Origin: Clostridia bacterium
GTDB taxonomy: Bacteria > Bacillota > Clostridia > Christensenellales > Aristaeellaceae
Length of the DNA: 14,660 nt
NCBI GenBank assembly: GCA_017412445.1
Contig: JAFPYA010000045.1
Location: forward strand, 1 to 14,660
Reading direction: 5' to 3'
Position numbers and translations under genes: made by a program. How positions within the stretch are numbered: position 1 is the first letter of the stretch; the number at the start of each line of letters is the position of its first letter. The notes below the pieces were generated by a model, which was not told the DNA's origin, did no database searches, and worked only from the letters and a program-made list of their open reading frames with translations. Below are positions 1 through 6,709 of this stretch, piece after piece.

Positions 1-135
1 CTCACGCTCGAGGAAGCCATGGACTACATAGATGAGGACGAGCTGGTAGAAATAACGCCCAAATCCATCCGCATGCGCAAAAAGATACTGGCCACCGAGG
101 CCCGTAAAAAGCTGGAAGCCCGCAAAAAGTCATAA
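1..135 (+). CDS. typA: TypA/BipA translational GTPase, C-terminal end only
   Basis: The window opens inside a reading frame; 44 codons and a TAA stop are visible. The peptide contains EEAMDYIDEDELVEITP followed by KSIRMRKK and a basic tail. This matches the extreme C-terminus of the TypA/BipA family, which has an acidic 'DDELVEVTP' stretch then 'KSIRLRK'. TypA is an EF-G-like GTPase that binds the ribosome and helps 50S assembly and stress adaptation; this end belongs to its family-specific C-terminal domain. The GTPase domain lies outside the window, so intactness cannot be judged. The stop is three bases before the recF start, so the two genes are likely co-transcribed. Identification rests on one short but characteristic segment. 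Confidence 0.85.
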   Translation, partial: LTLEEAMDYIDEDELVEITPKSIRMRKKILATEARKKLEARKKS

Positions 136-138
136 ATC

Positions 139-1242
139 ATGCGCCTGAAAGCCATAACACTTAGGGATTACCGAAACTATTCAGAGGCGTACATAGAGCC
201 CTGCGAGGGCGTCACCGTATTCATGGGCGACAACGCGCAGGGCAAAACGAACATCCTCGAAGCGGTATACCTGTGCTGCACCGGCAGGAGCCACCGCACC
301 TCGCGAGACCGTGAGCTTATCCGCATGGGGCAGGACACCGCCTATGTAAAGGCGACAGGCGTGCGCGCGGACGGCACGCACGAGGTTGAAATCGCCCTTA
401 ATCAGGCGGGTAAGCGCCGCATAAAGGTGAACGGCAGCCCTGTAGGCCGCTCCGGCGAGCTGCTGGGGCACATCACCGGCGTATTGTTTTCGCCTGAGGA
501 TCTGCGCATGGTGAAGGACGGCCCCGCAGTCAGGCGGCGCTTCATTGACATGGAGTTAAGCCAACTGCGCCCGGCGTATTATTACGCGCTGCAGCGCTAC
601 AACCGCGCACTCAAGCAGAGAAACGCCCTGCTCAAGGACTGTGCCTTAAACGACGCTTCAGTCGAGACTCTGGATCTCTGGGACAGCGAGCTTGCGCTGA
701 GCGGCAGCGAAATAATCCACAGCCGCAAGGCCTTTTGCGAAAGACTGAACGAGTGCGCAAGAAAGATTCATTCATCCATCACAAACGGCGCGGAAACGCT
801 TGAAATCAAATACGAGCCCAACGTCGCGCCCGGCGAGAGCACAACGGAGACTGCCGAATGCATAAAGTCTGCGCTCATATCTTCACGTGAGAGCGACCTG
901 CGCCGCGCCGCTACGGGCAAGGGCGCGCACCACGATGACATGGGCATATACATAGGCGACATGGACGCGCGGCTGTACGGCAGTCAGGGGCAGGTGCGAA
1001 CCTGCGCGCTGTCGCTGAAGCTAAGTGAAATAGAAATAATCTCCGCCGAAAGCGGCGAGGCACCTGTGCTCATGCTCGACGACGTGATGAGCGAGCTCGA
1101 TCCTGAGCGCAGAAGGCAGCTGATAAAACGCCTCGAGGGCGTGCAGACGCTTGTGACCTGCACAGACAAAAACGACCTTGCGGGCGCGGGCATAGGCAAG
1201 CTGATGAAGGTTGAAAAGGCGACCCTGTCGGAGGAAGCATGA
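139..1242 (+). CDS. recF: DNA replication and repair protein RecF
   Basis: RecF is an SMC-like ABC ATPase that binds gapped DNA and, with RecO and RecR, loads RecA at single-strand gaps. The 367-residue length is normal. Visible motifs in order: Walker A GDNAQGKT (residues 30-37) in the typical F-x-G-x-N-x-x-GKT(N) context, a GAHHDD element (262-267, usual RecF 'GPHRDD'), the ABC signature YGSQGQ (280-285), Walker B VLMLDD (310-315) and the D-loop SELD (318-321). All ATPase residues are present. The ATG lies three bases after the typA stop with no convincing Shine-Dalgarno, so translation may depend on coupling. It overlaps the next gene by ATGA. In most bacteria recF follows dnaA-dnaN; here it follows typA. 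Confidence 0.96.
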   Translation: MRLKAITLRDYRNYSEAYIEPCEGVTVFMGDNAQGKTNILEAVYLCCTGRSHRTSRDRELIRMGQDTAYVKATGVRADGTHEVEIALNQAGKRRIKVNGSPVGRSGELLGHITGVLFSPEDLRMVKDGPAVRRRFIDMELSQLRPAYYYALQRYNRALKQRNALLKDCALNDASVETLDLWDSELALSGSEIIHSRKAFCERLNECARKIHSSITNGAETLEIKYEPNVAPGESTTETAECIKSALISSRESDLRRAATGKGAHHDDMGIYIGDMDARLYGSQGQVRTCALSLKLSEIEIISAESGEAPVLMLDDVMSELDPERRRQLIKRLEGVQTLVTCTDKNDLAGAGIGKLMKVEKATLSEEA

Positions 1243-1724
1243 AGAGAAGCGTTTCAATACTGCTGGCGTTGATGCTTGCAGTGTGCATTTCAGCGGCGGG
1301 GGCGCCCAAGTCCGTGTACGAGGCTGTGCTCATGACCGACACATACGAAGACGTAACCGCCCGCTATGGCGTAGGCACCGCGGTTGGCGACTATTTAAAT
1401 TACGGCGATGCGCTGCTTGCGTTTTATGAAAGCGGCAGACTTCAGGCCAAAGGCCTGTATTACGAAGATATACGCGAAGTGGCAGCCACGACCGAAGGTG
1501 ACTTTGCATCGGTCAGAAATTTTAAACAGGGCACAGAGCTGAAGGAGCTCACCGCCATACTCGGTGAAGGGCGCGAAATAATGTGCATGAACCTTGCCGA
1601 CGAGGACGACGCGGGGCAGCGCAGGCTTTACGCCTGGAAGGACGCAGAGGGCAATGTGCTTGAAGCCCTCGTCGAGCTTGACGACGGCGAATGGCTGCTG
1701 TTTGCGATAGGCGAGATACGATGA
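1239..1724 (+). CDS. small secreted protein, possible tandem BLIP/SmpA-like repeats
   Basis: I do not recognise a named gene. The 161-residue product begins with MKRS, a hydrophobic stretch (about residues 5-17) and small residues around ISAAGA, which looks like a Sec signal peptide with cleavage near residue 20-22. The mature part seems to hold two related units, about 26-78 and 90-161. Each starts with a short helix-like 'V/L..Y.DV' or 'ELKELTAIL' segment followed by G-x-G, and ends in strands such as RLYAWKDAEGNVLEALVEL. That layout resembles the BLIP-like/SmpA (DUF3862-type) fold of small secreted proteins; this is an inference from pattern only. It overlaps recF and the HAD phosphatase gene by four bases each, so it is firmly embedded in the operon. 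Confidence 0.75.
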   Translation: MKRSVSILLALMLAVCISAAGAPKSVYEAVLMTDTYEDVTARYGVGTAVGDYLNYGDALLAFYESGRLQAKGLYYEDIREVAATTEGDFASVRNFKQGTELKELTAILGEGREIMCMNLADEDDAGQRRLYAWKDAEGNVLEALVELDDGEWLLFAIGEIR

Positions 1725-2545
1725 TTAAGCTGATTGCCGCGGATATCGACGGTACGCTAATACCGCTTGGCAAGCGCATGAGCGAAAGGACGCGCCGCGC
1801 GATAATAAACTGCGTAAACAGAGGCGTAATATTCGTGCCCGCGAGCGGCAGAACGTTCGAGGGCGCGATTCGTCCGTTTAAAGACATGGGCATAGATTGT
1901 CCCGTGATATCGGCAAACGGCGGCCGCGTGGACGCGCACGTGTTCGAAAGCCCTGTGTTTGAGGACACCATAGACGAGGCGACCGCTACGCGCGTATGTG
2001 AGCGGCTGATAAAGGCAGGTTGCTTCATGACCTCGTACGTGGGCACGAAGGTATACACGCTGCCCGAAACCAACGGCTTCGGTTCAAGCTGCGCAAGTGT
2101 AAGCGAAGCCAGCGGCACGAGCGGCTTTGACATAGAAGCCGAAATGCAAACCATGCGCACGCTCGGCACTCAAAGGCCGTACAAATTTGAAGCCTACAGC
2201 GACGACACCGCGCTGCTTGATAAATTGCGCTCGGAGTTCTCAGCCGAGGGGCTGGGCGTCGCGGGAGCGTTTTCGTTCAATGTGGAAATAATGGCTCACG
2301 GCGCGGGCAAGGGCCGCGCGCTCGGGAAACTCATGGAGCTTATGCACATCTCAAAAGAAGAGGTGCTTGCGCTGGGAGACGGCGCGAACGATCTGAGCCT
2401 GCTCAGCGCGGCTGGATTGAGCGTCGCGATGGAAAACGGCGCCGAAAGCCTCAAAAGCGCGGCGGACATAATCGCGCCGGACGCTTCGCTCGACGGCGCA
2501 GCGCAAATCATCGAAAAATACGTGCTATCGGAGAGCAACAGATGA
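1721..2545 (+). CDS. Cof-type HAD-superfamily phosphatase
   Basis: A 274-residue HAD hydrolase of the Cof/YidA type (class IIB cap), usually acting on sugar phosphates, FMN/PLP or related phosphometabolites. All four catalytic motifs are visible: motif I DIDGT (residues 8-12; nucleophile D8, acid/base D10), motif II ASGR (41-44), motif III lysine K197 in GAGKGRAL, and motif IV GDGAND (219-224). The region between motifs II and III has the length of the C2 cap. Start chosen at 1721 because it gives the usual MIKLIAADIDGT N-terminus and an ATGA overlap with the preceding stop; the upstream in-frame ATG at 1691 would add ten residues inside the previous gene. The substrate cannot be predicted from sequence. 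Confidence 0.93.
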   Translation: MIKLIAADIDGTLIPLGKRMSERTRRAIINCVNRGVIFVPASGRTFEGAIRPFKDMGIDCPVISANGGRVDAHVFESPVFEDTIDEATATRVCERLIKAGCFMTSYVGTKVYTLPETNGFGSSCASVSEASGTSGFDIEAEMQTMRTLGTQRPYKFEAYSDDTALLDKLRSEFSAEGLGVAGAFSFNVEIMAHGAGKGRALGKLMELMHISKEEVLALGDGANDLSLLSAAGLSVAMENGAESLKSAADIIAPDASLDGAAQIIEKYVLSESNR

Positions 2546-3060
2546 ACATAGTATTGGTGGAGCCTGAGATTCCGCAAAACACGGGCAACATCGCGCGCAC
2601 CTGCGCCGCAACCGGTGCAAAGCTTCACCTCATAAAGCCGCTGGGCTTCGTGCTCGACGACAAACATTTGAAGCGCGCGGGGCTTGATTATTGGAACCTT
2701 ATGGAGTATACTGTATATGAGAATATGCAGGACTTTCTGGAAAGAAATCCCGGCGCTAACATGTACTTTTTGAGCACCAAGGCGCCGAGAGACTATACGA
2801 AGGCAAGCTACAGGCGGGACGACTATCTGGTATTCGGCAAGGAGACCAAGGGACTCGACGAACAGCTTTTGTGCGACAATTACAACAGATGCCTGAGAAT
2901 CCCCATGCGGGAGGAGGCGCGCTCGCTCAATCTTTCAAACTCTGTGGCTATAGTGCTCTACGAGGCGCTTAGACAACTGAGCTTTGAAGGCCTGGCGGAT
3001 AAAGGACAATTGCATCACCTGCCTACGCCGCCTGAAAAGGAATGGGCGGACTACGTTTAG
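2542..3060 (+). CDS. trmL: tRNA (cytidine/uridine(34)-2'-O)-methyltransferase TrmL
   Basis: A SPOUT-class methyltransferase of the TrmL (formerly YibK/CspR) family, which 2'-O-methylates wobble position 34 of tRNA-Leu isoacceptors using S-adenosylmethionine. The 172-residue length fits the minimal, single-domain family. Seen: the N-terminal EPEIPQNTGNIART (residues 7-20), motif 2 FGKETKGL (98-105), and motif 3 SLNLSNSVAIVLYEAL (128-143), which together form the trefoil-knot cofactor site. The conserved catalytic arginine candidate is R20 in NIART. It overlaps the HAD gene by ATGA (2542-2545), so translational coupling is likely. The C-terminal 20 residues (KGQLHHLPTPPEKEW) are a variable extension. 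The family call is secure; the exact tRNA target is by homology. Confidence 0.95.
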   Translation: MNIVLVEPEIPQNTGNIARTCAATGAKLHLIKPLGFVLDDKHLKRAGLDYWNLMEYTVYENMQDFLERNPGANMYFLSTKAPRDYTKASYRRDDYLVFGKETKGLDEQLLCDNYNRCLRIPMREEARSLNLSNSVAIVLYEALRQLSFEGLADKGQLHHLPTPPEKEWADYV

Positions 3061-3069
3061 GAGCGTAAA

Positions 3070-3288
3070 ATGGCAAAGCTGGTAACAAAAAGAGAGTATA
3101 AGCGCAGGCGCTTGCGCTTTCAGATCGCCGCGGGACTGGTTGACTTTCTCGTGATGCTGGGCTGCCTTGCGCTCACTTTTTTGTGCGTCGTGCTGGTCAT
3201 AGAGCTTTTCAACTGGCTGCGCGGCGATGTGGACAGCAGCTTTGGTGTTTTCACCCAGATAATCGACCGCGTGCTCCATACAAACTGA
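3070..3288 (+). CDS. small single-pass membrane protein, unknown function
   Basis: I do not recognise this 72-residue protein. It has a strongly basic N-terminus (KREYKRRRLRFQ, residues 7-18), then a hydrophobic segment at about 20-46, long enough for one membrane span, and a short C-terminal tail. By the positive-inside rule the basic end is cytoplasmic. A good ribosome binding site (AGGAG, 3060-3064, before ATG 3070) and tight spacing, with the stop one base before the next start, argue that it is real rather than chance. It lies between trmL and the Fe-S uracil-DNA glycosylase gene. No catalytic motif is visible; function unknown. Confidence 0.75.
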   Translation: MAKLVTKREYKRRRLRFQIAAGLVDFLVMLGCLALTFLCVVLVIELFNWLRGDVDSSFGVFTQIIDRVLHTN

Positions 3289-3289
3289 T

Positions 3290-3862
3290 ATGAACACGAG
3301 CTGGCAGCTTCTGACTGAAGAAATTAAAAACTGCGACAAGTGCAGGCTGTGCGAAAGGCGCACAAACACCGTGCCGGGAGAAGGCAATCCCAACGCCGAC
3401 ATTATGTTTATAGGCGAAGGGCCGGGGCGGGACGAGGACCTGCAGGGACGCCCGTTTGTGGGCGCAAGCGGTCAGCTTTTGGACAGGATGATACACGCTC
3501 TTGGCATGGAGCGCACCGAGGTTTACATCTGCAACGTGGTCAAGTGCCGTCCGCCCGGAAACCGCAACCCAGAGCCTGACGAGGCGGAGGCCTGCAAGGG
3601 ATATCTGAGGCAGCAATTCGTGCTCGTAAGACCCAAAATCATAGTGCTGCTCGGCAAGGTGGCCATGAGATACGTCCTTCAGGAGGAAGCGCCCATTTCG
3701 CGCATGAGAGGCAGCTGGGTAGTGCGCAAGGGCGTATGGTTCATGCCGACGTATCATCCCAGCGCCCTGCTAAGGGATTCATCCCTAAAGCGCGATGCCT
3801 GGGAGGATTTTAAAGCGGTAAAACAAAAACTGGAAGAAATCAAAAATGACAGCGGAACTTGA
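3290..3862 (+). CDS. family-4 uracil-DNA glycosylase (Fe-S type)
   Basis: Removes uracil, arising by cytosine deamination, from DNA as the first step of base excision repair. The 190-residue protein has the family-4 features: four cysteines placed to bind a 4Fe-4S cluster (C15 and C18 in CDKC, C86 in KCRPPGNR, C102 in EAEAC), motif 1 GEGPGRDED (residues 42-50), the LQGRPFVGASGQLLD segment (51-65) and motif 2 YHPSA (155-159). The length is typical of stand-alone family-4 enzymes. The start is one base after the preceding stop and has no clear Shine-Dalgarno, suggesting coupled translation. The last 17 bases overlap the paralogous gene that follows, so the two are made from one message. Confident family assignment. 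Confidence 0.95.
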   Translation: MNTSWQLLTEEIKNCDKCRLCERRTNTVPGEGNPNADIMFIGEGPGRDEDLQGRPFVGASGQLLDRMIHALGMERTEVYICNVVKCRPPGNRNPEPDEAEACKGYLRQQFVLVRPKIIVLLGKVAMRYVLQEEAPISRMRGSWVVRKGVWFMPTYHPSALLRDSSLKRDAWEDFKAVKQKLEEIKNDSGT

Positions 3863-4409
3863 CAGGTTGAACAAAGAAACAGCCGCGCTGTTTCCGGATA
3901 AGCGGCTGGTGTTTGGCTGCGGCAATACAGGCGCCTTGCTTATGCTTATAGGCGAAGCGCCCGGCGAAAACGAGGAAAAGCAGGGCATACCCTTCGTGGG
4001 CAAGGCGGGTAAAAACCTTGATGAGCTGCTCGCTTTAAGTGGCATACGGCGCGAGGAAATCTATATTACAAACGCCGTAAAATTCCGCCCGACAACAACC
4101 GGCAAGAGCGGAAGAAATATAAACCGCAAGCCAACAAACGACGAGATAAGCGCGTTCCGGCCTTTCCTGATAAGGGAAATCGAGACTGTGAGCCCGCTTA
4201 TCGTGGCGACGCTTGGCAACGTACCGCTCGAGGCAGTTACGGGCAAAAGCATCAAAATCGGCGACGCGCACGGCAAAATCATGGAAATGAGCGGCTTTAA
4301 GCTCTACCCGATGTATCACCCCGCGAGCGTCATATACAACCCCGCGTTAAAGCAAATCTATATAAACGACGTGTGCCGTTTAGGCGAATTGATTAAGCAA
4401 TATGATTGA
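3846..4409 (+). CDS. uracil-DNA glycosylase superfamily protein without Fe-S cysteines
   Basis: A 187-residue paralogue of the preceding glycosylase. It keeps motif 1 IGEAPGENEE (residues 35-44), the QGIPFVGKAGKNLDELL segment (46-62), TNAVKFRP (75-82) and motif 2 MYHPAS (156-161). The cysteines needed for a 4Fe-4S cluster are gone: the KCRPP cysteine is F80, there is phenylalanine (F104) near where the next ligand would be, and there is no N-terminal CxxC (only C25). An insertion rich in basic and polar residues, TTTGKSGRNINRK (83-95), follows the KFRP motif, in roughly the place where UdgX carries its extra loop. From memory this layout recurs in Clostridia as an unassigned uracil-DNA glycosylase subgroup. 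Activity on uracil is plausible but unproven. It overlaps both neighbours (17 and 8 bases). Confidence 0.88.
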   Translation: MTAELDRLNKETAALFPDKRLVFGCGNTGALLMLIGEAPGENEEKQGIPFVGKAGKNLDELLALSGIRREEIYITNAVKFRPTTTGKSGRNINRKPTNDEISAFRPFLIREIETVSPLIVATLGNVPLEAVTGKSIKIGDAHGKIMEMSGFKLYPMYHPASVIYNPALKQIYINDVCRLGELIKQYD

Positions 4410-5331
4410 GATCATCAAAGCCCAAAGCAAAGCACAGCTGAGGGCTTTTTTTAATATGTCGGAAAGCCTTGGCTACACCAAAGCCGAAAGCAAATACATT
4501 AAGGGTTGGTCGTATTTGCGCTCAAAGAATGCGGCCTATCTTATCGCTGAGAATAACGGTAAGCCCTCGGGCCGCCTGTTCACGTGGGTTGCCGGAGGCA
4601 AGGGATATTTTGCGCTGCTCGACGGCGAAGGCGCAGAAAAGCTTATATATCAGATGGAAGCCTTTCAGCGCGAGCAGGGCAGTGCCGGGATAATCGGCCC
4701 GATAGCGCCGGACGGCAGCGGCTGGTTTATGGGACAGCGCCTGCCGGGAGACAAAGGTGCGCTCAGGGGAGAGTTTACATCCTTGCCAGATGTAGGGCAG
4801 TGCGCGGCTTTAAGCTCAATGCGCTACGCGCCCTTGAACGAATTTGCAGCCTTTGAAGTAAAGATACCCGCCGCAAATCCGTACAAAAAAGCTGCCGACA
4901 GGTTTGCACAAAGGCTCAACCTCAGGGTCGAAAACGTGAGGCGAGGATTGTTTTCATCAAACATCACAGACGCGGTATGGCAGACGTCGGGCGAACACAA
5001 GATGATAATGACACGCCTGACTGAAAAGCTCCTGCCTACTGTTTCGACCCGGCACAGCTTTGTGGTGTTTGACGAGAAGCGAAACTACACGGGCTACGCC
5101 CTTACTCTCGGCTCACGCATAGCTACAATATACACGGTCGATAACGCCTTCAGGCATGTAAGCGCGCTGCTCCTTGTGTCAGCGATATGCGACAGCTTTA
5201 TCACCTCAGGCACGGAAACGGCAGAGCTGTCTGTTATAAACAGGCAAAATACCGCCTCGATGAACCTCTGTCAGGGTCTTGGAGGACAGGAAAAAGCCGG
5301 CTACATGGTATATAATAAAAATTTAACATAA
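4402..5331 (+). CDS. GNAT-fold protein with two acetyltransferase-like halves
   Basis: A 309-residue protein that I place in the GNAT acyltransferase superfamily with moderate confidence; no gene name. The N-terminal half (about 1-140) has alternating strands and helices and a striking IGPIAPDGSGWFMGQRLPG element (98-116), like the 'GP.G..D..G' region seen in large tandem-GNAT proteins of Clostridia. The C-terminal half (about 200-305) reads like a second GNAT core: strand FVVFDEKRNYTGYALTLG, then IYTVDNAFRHVSALLLVSAI (helix after the acetyl-CoA loop position), then ELSVINRQNTASMNLCQGLG, the usual 'N..A...Y..LGF' ending. A canonical Q/R-x-x-G-x-G/A loop is not obvious, so cofactor binding is uncertain. 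It overlaps the previous gene by eight bases and closes this array; I see no terminator after it. Confidence 0.72.
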   Translation: MIEIIKAQSKAQLRAFFNMSESLGYTKAESKYIKGWSYLRSKNAAYLIAENNGKPSGRLFTWVAGGKGYFALLDGEGAEKLIYQMEAFQREQGSAGIIGPIAPDGSGWFMGQRLPGDKGALRGEFTSLPDVGQCAALSSMRYAPLNEFAAFEVKIPAANPYKKAADRFAQRLNLRVENVRRGLFSSNITDAVWQTSGEHKMIMTRLTEKLLPTVSTRHSFVVFDEKRNYTGYALTLGSRIATIYTVDNAFRHVSALLLVSAICDSFITSGTETAELSVINRQNTASMNLCQGLGGQEKAGYMVYNKNLT

Positions 5332-5364
5332 AATAATGCCGTCAAGTGGTTTTCAATCTAAAGA

Positions 5365-5393
5365 TTTTGTGTAATATATACGTTGAATATATT
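5365..5393 (+). promoter_or_regulatory. possible SigA promoter for the zinc-ribbon gene
   Basis: The 78-base gap before the zinc-ribbon gene is AT-rich. TTTTGT (5365-5370) and TATATT (5388-5393) are separated by 17 bases and would place a start about 10 bases before the ribosome binding site GGAGG at 5400-5404. The hexamers match the consensus only partly and an alternative -10 (5375-5380) exists, so this is tentative. Confidence 0.3.
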
Positions 5394-5409
5394 CTGACCG
5401 GAGGAACCT

Positions 5410-5838
5410 ATGAAGCTCATTAAATGCCCCAGATGCGAACTGAATTATATGTATGAAAACGAAGTGATGTGCTCCGTGTGCCGGAAGGACGTCAAGGGTG
5501 AAAAGGAAGCCGACGAGATGATCGAGCTTTGCTCCGAATGCGGCGAAAACCCCGTCATTCCCGGACAGGAGGTCTGCGCTTTTTGCCTTAAGGAGATTCA
5601 GCGCCGCGCCGAAAACAGCATCGCCGAGGACGACGGCACCGATCCCAGCAGCCGCGATTTGGACATCGACTCCGTTTCTTCCATGGAAGAGATAGAGATG
5701 AACGTGAACGACGAGGAAGCGCGCACCTTCGGCGCAGACGAATTGTTCGACGACGAGGACGAAGAAGAGGAAGAGGAAGAGAAGACGGACGACGAGGACG
5801 AGGACGACGACTTCAAGGACGACTACGACGAGGTTTGA
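5410..5838 (+). CDS. double zinc-ribbon protein with acidic tail, unknown function
   Basis: No named family that I can assign. The first 60 residues hold two CxxC-x11-CxxC units: C6/C9/C21/C24 and C41/C44/C56/C59, each right for one structural zinc. A middle segment (about 65-110) is polar and likely flexible. The end (about 112-142) is almost entirely Asp and Glu with a few Lys, recalling the acidic tails of RNA-polymerase-associated proteins such as RpoE/delta. By analogy it could bind nucleic acid or a basic partner, but this is inference. A strong ribosome binding site (GGAGG, 5400-5404) fixes the ATG start. The gene is followed at once by a metallophosphoesterase gene, so the pair is probably one unit. 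Confidence 0.85.
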   Translation: MKLIKCPRCELNYMYENEVMCSVCRKDVKGEKEADEMIELCSECGENPVIPGQEVCAFCLKEIQRRAENSIAEDDGTDPSSRDLDIDSVSSMEEIEMNVNDEEARTFGADELFDDEDEEEEEEEKTDDEDEDDDFKDDYDEV

Positions 5839-5840
5839 AG

Positions 5841-6530
5841 GTGAGAGTATTTGCCATTTCGGACCTGCACCTGTCAAGCATCGACGATAAGCCAATGGAC
5901 GTGTTCGGCGCCCATTGGGAGCGCCATTTTGAACGTATAAGCGAGGACTGGCTGAGCAAGGTCAGCGCCGAGGATACAGTGCTTTTGCCGGGCGACCTCA
6001 GCTGGGCGATACAGCTTGATGATGCGCTCGCGGATCTCAAATGCGTGGCGGCTCTGCCCGGAAGAAAGGTGCTCATCAGAGGCAACCACGATTACTGGTG
6101 GAGCTCCATCAGCAGAGTGAGGGACGCCCTGCCGGAGGGGATGTACGCGCTGCAAAACGATGCCCTTAAGCTTGATGGCGTGACATTTTGCGGCACCAGA
6201 GGCTGGATATTGCCGGGCGAGGGCACAGACGCGGACGACGAGCGTATATACAAGCGGGAGCTCGGCAGGCTCAGGATGTCGCTGGACGACGCTGTGCGTA
6301 TCTCAAACGGCGGTGAAATAATCTGTATGATGCACTATCCGCCCCTGACCGAGGCCTGCACCGATACGCAGGTCACCGCCCTGATTGAGGCTTATCCCGT
6401 TAAGCATGTTATCTACGGTCATCTGCACGGCGCGGCACTCAAGGGTGCCTTCAGAGGAGAGCACAATTCAGTCATATACCATCAGGCCTCCTGCGACGGT
6501 ACGGACTTTAAATTGATACCTATAACCTGA
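5841..6530 (+). CDS. calcineurin-like metallophosphoesterase (COG1768-like)
   Basis: A 229-residue metal-dependent phosphohydrolase. The metal and catalytic ligands are all visible: D8 and H10 in SDLHL, D52 in PGDLSW, N82/H83 in RGNHDYWW, H165 in MMHYPP, and H194/H196 in YGHLHG. The MDVFGAHW segment after the first motif, GNHDYWWSS and CGTRGW (117-122) are typical of the predicted phosphohydrolases of COG1768, whose substrate is not known to me. Start: GTG at 5841 is preferred because GAGG (5830-5833) lies seven bases upstream; a TTG at 5835 overlapping the previous stop would have no room for a ribosome binding site and would add two residues. A terminator follows about 30 bases after the stop. 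Confidence 0.9.
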   Translation: MRVFAISDLHLSSIDDKPMDVFGAHWERHFERISEDWLSKVSAEDTVLLPGDLSWAIQLDDALADLKCVAALPGRKVLIRGNHDYWWSSISRVRDALPEGMYALQNDALKLDGVTFCGTRGWILPGEGTDADDERIYKRELGRLRMSLDDAVRISNGGEIICMMHYPPLTEACTDTQVTALIEAYPVKHVIYGHLHGAALKGAFRGEHNSVIYHQASCDGTDFKLIPIT

Positions 6531-6559
6531 GGACGCGCATAATTTAAAAAATCCATTTT

Positions 6560-6586
6560 AGCACAGCTGAGAGGCTGTGCTTTTTT
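6560..6586 (+). terminator. intrinsic terminator after the phosphoesterase gene
   Basis: A perfect 8-base-pair stem, AGCACAGC (6560-6567) with GCTGTGCT (6574-6581), a six-base loop and an immediate run of T. This is a classic Rho-independent terminator and ends the zinc-ribbon/phosphoesterase transcript. Confidence 0.93.
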
Positions 6587-6669
6587 GTATTGATCTCAGA
6601 AAACCTTTAGCCGTATTCAAAGATGCAATAACTTTTGCGTAGAGCGTTCTGAAGCGATTCGTTTTCATC
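6587..6669. other. 83-base spacer between two terminator hairpins
   Basis: I see no convincing gene here. There is no good -10/-35 pair on the + strand. On the - strand an ATG at 6668 opens a 36-codon frame that runs into the terminator stem (stop at 6558), but it lacks a Shine-Dalgarno sequence. It may be plain 3' spacer, a remnant, or a short RNA released between the two hairpins. Confidence 0.3.
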
Positions 6670-6696
6670 AAAGCCCGACCTATTGGCGGGCTTTTT
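6670..6696 (+). terminator. second terminator-like hairpin
   Basis: AAAGCCCG (6670-6677) pairs with CGGGCTTT (6687-6694); after a bulged A, CC/GG extends the stem around a TATT loop, followed by more T residues. The flanking A and T runs make it likely to work on both strands. It insulates the mraZ control region from upstream transcription. Confidence 0.85.
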
Positions 6697-6709
6697 GACA
6701 CCAAAAGAC

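Noticed and set aside
1691..1720. Ten-residue N-terminal extension of the HAD phosphatase from an upstream ATG.
   Set aside because: The family normally begins a few residues before DxDGT, and ATG 1721 has an ATGA overlap with the previous stop.
5835..5840. TTG 5835 as the metallophosphoesterase start.
   Set aside because: No space for a ribosome binding site at that codon, whereas GTG 5841 has GAGG at good distance; the difference is only two residues.
5353..5895. - strand frame encoding long Val/Leu/Phe runs that look like a membrane span.
   Set aside because: The hydrophobic run is the antisense of the GAN codons of the acidic tail in the zinc-ribbon gene.
6558..6668. 36-codon - strand frame between the two terminators.
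   Set aside because: No Shine-Dalgarno or promoter seen and its end is built from the terminator stem; kept only as part of a low-interest observation.
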